Shown piece after piece: positions 62,140-64,000 of a stretch of DNA of 64,000 nt (its first letter is position 1; every line of letters begins with the position of its first letter). Under the pieces are notes generated by a model that saw only the letters and a list, made by a program, of their open reading frames with translations, searched no databases and had not been told where the DNA came from. The DNA comes from GCA-2746795 sp964643965 (GTDB taxonomy: Bacteria; Chloroflexota; Anaerolineae; Promineifilales; Promineifilaceae). The stretch spans positions 1-64,000 of the forward strand of contig CAZXVH010000013.1 in the NCBI GenBank assembly GCA_964643965.1, read 5' to 3'. Made by a program: the position numbers and the translations under genes.

Positions 62140-64000
62140 ATGAATCGAAACGGCCGTTTCCCCTCTCTTCTTCTCACCAGTCTCACCCTGCTCTTTGGGC
62201 TGCAAACATTACGGGTGTTGTTTTCGCTGGCCTTGTATGTGCTGCGCGACCGCTTTGGCTGGAGCGCCATCCAGATTGGCCTCTTGATGGCCGTCTTTTT
62301 CGCCCTCAGTTTTCTGGCAGGATTGTTTCGGCGCTGGTGGGGGACGGAGAAGATGCTGCTGGGAACGGCCGTTGGCGTGGGCCTGTTTCGTTTATTGCTG
62401 CAATGGTGGTCGGGCGATCCGCTCGTTGACCTGATCCTGGCCTTCCTGACGATTTTCTGCTTTATGCTCTTTGTGCCGGTGGCGCTGGCCTTTGCCCGCA
62501 GCCAGGGGACGGCTGCCGTTCAGGATGTTGCCCTGGGGCTGCTGCTGGGTGGGGCTTTTGATGTGGCTTTGCACGGCGCCTTTCGCACCTATGACATGGC
62601 GTGGCAAAGCGGCTGGCTGACGGCAGCTATGACCCTCACCCTCGTCATCATGCAAGGGTTGACCGCCTGGCTGGTGGCGTCCAATCCAAGCCAGGAAACC
62701 ATCAATAAAACAGATACCACGCTGAGATTGGGCCTATCCTGGCTGGCGGTCGGCCCATTTCTCTTTTTAGAACTACTCATCTTCAGCAATTTAGCCCGAT
62801 TGACGGTGCTGACAGGCTGGGGACAAGCCGCCGCCTTCTTCATCATGTTGACAGCGCACTTGCTCAGTGTGCTGGTTCTCGCCTGGCTATTTAACCGAAA
62901 TGGCGGCGCGGTTCACGCTCTTTTCGGGGGCATATTGGGCTTGCTGCTGCTGGCAGCGCTTGTTATGCCCTGGCCGACTGGCTTATTGGCGGCCTTGCAA
63001 CTCCTCTTGGGGCAGCTGATACTGGCTTTGCTGATGGGGACGCTGGTGGTGGCGCTTGGGGCAGGAAACGGCCGTTCTGGTCTGCGTAATCTCGCCCTGG
63101 GCAATGGACTCGGTTGGCTGCTCATGGCAATTTTTGTCTTCCTCTACTACGCGGGTTATGACATTCTCCTGCCGTTCAACAATGATTGGCTCTTTCCGCT
63201 GGCGGCGCTGCTCATTGCCCTCTGCGCCTTCTTTGCGGCGCGAACTCTGCCGCGACCTGCCTCTGCCCCGGAAGCCAGGCTGGGATGGGCCATTTTATTG
63301 AGTTTGTTACTGCTTCTGCTGCCACTCGTTCAATTTTTAGACCAACCGGCAACGGCCGTTCCCGGCGATGGCGCTCCTATGCGGGTGATGACCTACAATC
63401 TGCACAACGGCTTCGATATGAGCGGCCACCTCGGCCTGGAAGCGCTGGCCCAGGTCATCGAAGCGGAAAATCCAGATGTGATCGGGCTGCAAGAAGTCAA
63501 CCGGGGCTGGGTCGTCAACGGCTCCACCGACATGCTGACATGGCTTTCACAGCGGCTCGATATGCCTTATGTCTGGGGAGCAACCAGCGATCCGTTGTGG
63601 GGCAACGCCCTCCTCAGCCGCCTGCCGCTAACCGGGGTTGACCAGCAGCTACTGCCGCCACGCACCTTGCTCTTGAGCCGCGGCTTCATCTGGGCGGAAG
63701 TAGATGCGGGCAATGGCAATACGCTGAATATACTCAACACCCATTTTCACCACGAGGCGGATGGCAGCCTGGAACGCACCATGCAAGCCCAAGCTATCAT
63801 GAACTATTGGTGGGAACGGCCGTATACCATCATCATGGGCGATCTCAACGCCGAACCCGCCACCCCCGAAATTCAAATAATACAAAATAGAGGCTTCCAA
63901 TCCGTGCTTGATCTGCTGCGCATTCAACCGGGCTACACCTACGACGCCAGCCACCCCAGCCAACGTCTCGACCACATTCTCATCACCCCCGACATCTTGC
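62140..64000 (+). CDS. Membrane protein with EEP (endonuclease/exonuclease/phosphatase) domain, partial
   Basis: The frame is open from ATG 62140 to the end of the window (620 codons) and continues beyond. The N-terminal about 400 residues hold about ten hydrophobic segments. The rest is an EEP-fold domain: MRVMTYNLHNGFD, GLQEVNRG with the metal-binding Glu, NTHFHHE, then MGDLNAEP (about 563) and DHILITP near the end. Such membrane-EEP fusions resemble Cwh43-type lipid remodelling proteins or sphingomyelinase-like enzymes; the substrate is not certain. AAGGA 7 nt before the ATG. Incomplete at the 3' side. Confidence 0.88.
   Translation, partial: MNRNGRFPSLLLTSLTLLFGLQTLRVLFSLALYVLRDRFGWSAIQIGLLMAVFFALSFLAGLFRRWWGTEKMLLGTAVGVGLFRLLLQWWSGDPLVDLILAFLTIFCFMLFVPVALAFARSQGTAAVQDVALGLLLGGAFDVALHGAFRTYDMAWQSGWLTAAMTLTLVIMQGLTAWLVASNPSQETINKTDTTLRLGLSWLAVGPFLFLELLIFSNLARLTVLTGWGQAAAFFIMLTAHLLSVLVLAWLFNRNGGAVHALFGGILGLLLLAALVMPWPTGLLAALQLLLGQLILALLMGTLVVALGAGNGRSGLRNLALGNGLGWLLMAIFVFLYYAGYDILLPFNNDWLFPLAALLIALCAFFAARTLPRPASAPEARLGWAILLSLLLLLLPLVQFLDQPATAVPGDGAPMRVMTYNLHNGFDMSGHLGLEALAQVIEAENPDVIGLQEVNRGWVVNGSTDMLTWLSQRLDMPYVWGATSDPLWGNALLSRLPLTGVDQQLLPPRTLLLSRGFIWAEVDAGNGNTLNILNTHFHHEADGSLERTMQAQAIMNYWWERPYTIIMGDLNAEPATPEIQIIQNRGFQSVLDLLRIQPGYTYDASHPSQRLDHILITPDIL

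Overview
The window looks like a draft chromosomal scaffold from an uncultured Chloroflexota bacterium, probably an Anaerolineae/Ardenticatenales-type lineage. This is inferred from gene content: lipoproteins with Pro/Thr linkers, Uma2, DUF433/DUF5615 and MazF modules, a MoxR-DUF58-BatA cluster, class I fumarase, and a secreted S8 protease with a PKD/Gly-rich surface protein. Two runs of exactly 100 N (1403-1502 and 60460-60559) are scaffold joins. The first hides sequence of a protease gene. The second is probably false, because the same 55 bp lie on both sides of it.

Layout. 0.1-5 kb: S8 peptidase on the minus strand. 5.5-9.7 kb: PcrA/UvrD helicase carrying an intein, then a NYN/YacP-like RNase. 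9.7-16 kb: an unassigned small RNA with promoter and terminator, a VWA lipoprotein, two uncharacterised proteins and an AAA ATPase. 16-21.4 kb: glycerophosphodiesterase, lipid kinase, MBL hydrolase, a minus-strand 6S RNA, RmlB and NudC. 21.4-27 kb: minus-strand BatA/DUF58/Uma2/MoxR cluster. 27-39 kb: acyl-CoA ligase, lipoprotein, a broken corA remnant, a methyltransferase interrupted by TGA TGA, VapBC-like TA, RsmF-like rRNA methylase, a compact restriction-modification pair, GT2, YbdK-like ligase and YqhQ. 39-44 kb: large Gly-rich PKD protein, a duplicated block around an ABM-like membrane protein, and a truncated DUF433/DUF5615 module. 44.4-49.4 kb: FadR-like regulator with its own operator, then AGPS-like oxidase and GlpD, then MazEF-like TA. 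50-56 kb: QueA, holin-phosphodiesterase fusion, small membrane protein, GT-C glycosyltransferase, ScpA. 56-60 kb: zinc-ribbon proteins, Gfo/Idh oxidoreductase, two-subunit fumarase and a 4 x 93-bp tandem array. 60-64 kb: triple-FKBP lipoprotein and a membrane-anchored EEP phosphatase that runs off the end.

The strongest window-wide signal is not a gene. The 10-bp palindrome AACGGCCGTT occurs about 60 times by hand count, against less than 0.1 expected by chance, in genes and spacers alike. Other repeat classes add to it: nested palindromes at three intergenic sites, near-perfect 47-48-bp palindromes, and heptamer/octamer tandem repeats in spacers. Other points worth checking are the intein's GIY-YIG-like insert, a SECIS-like hairpin after the tandem TGA of the methyltransferase, and apparently leaderless promoters for pcrA and queA.
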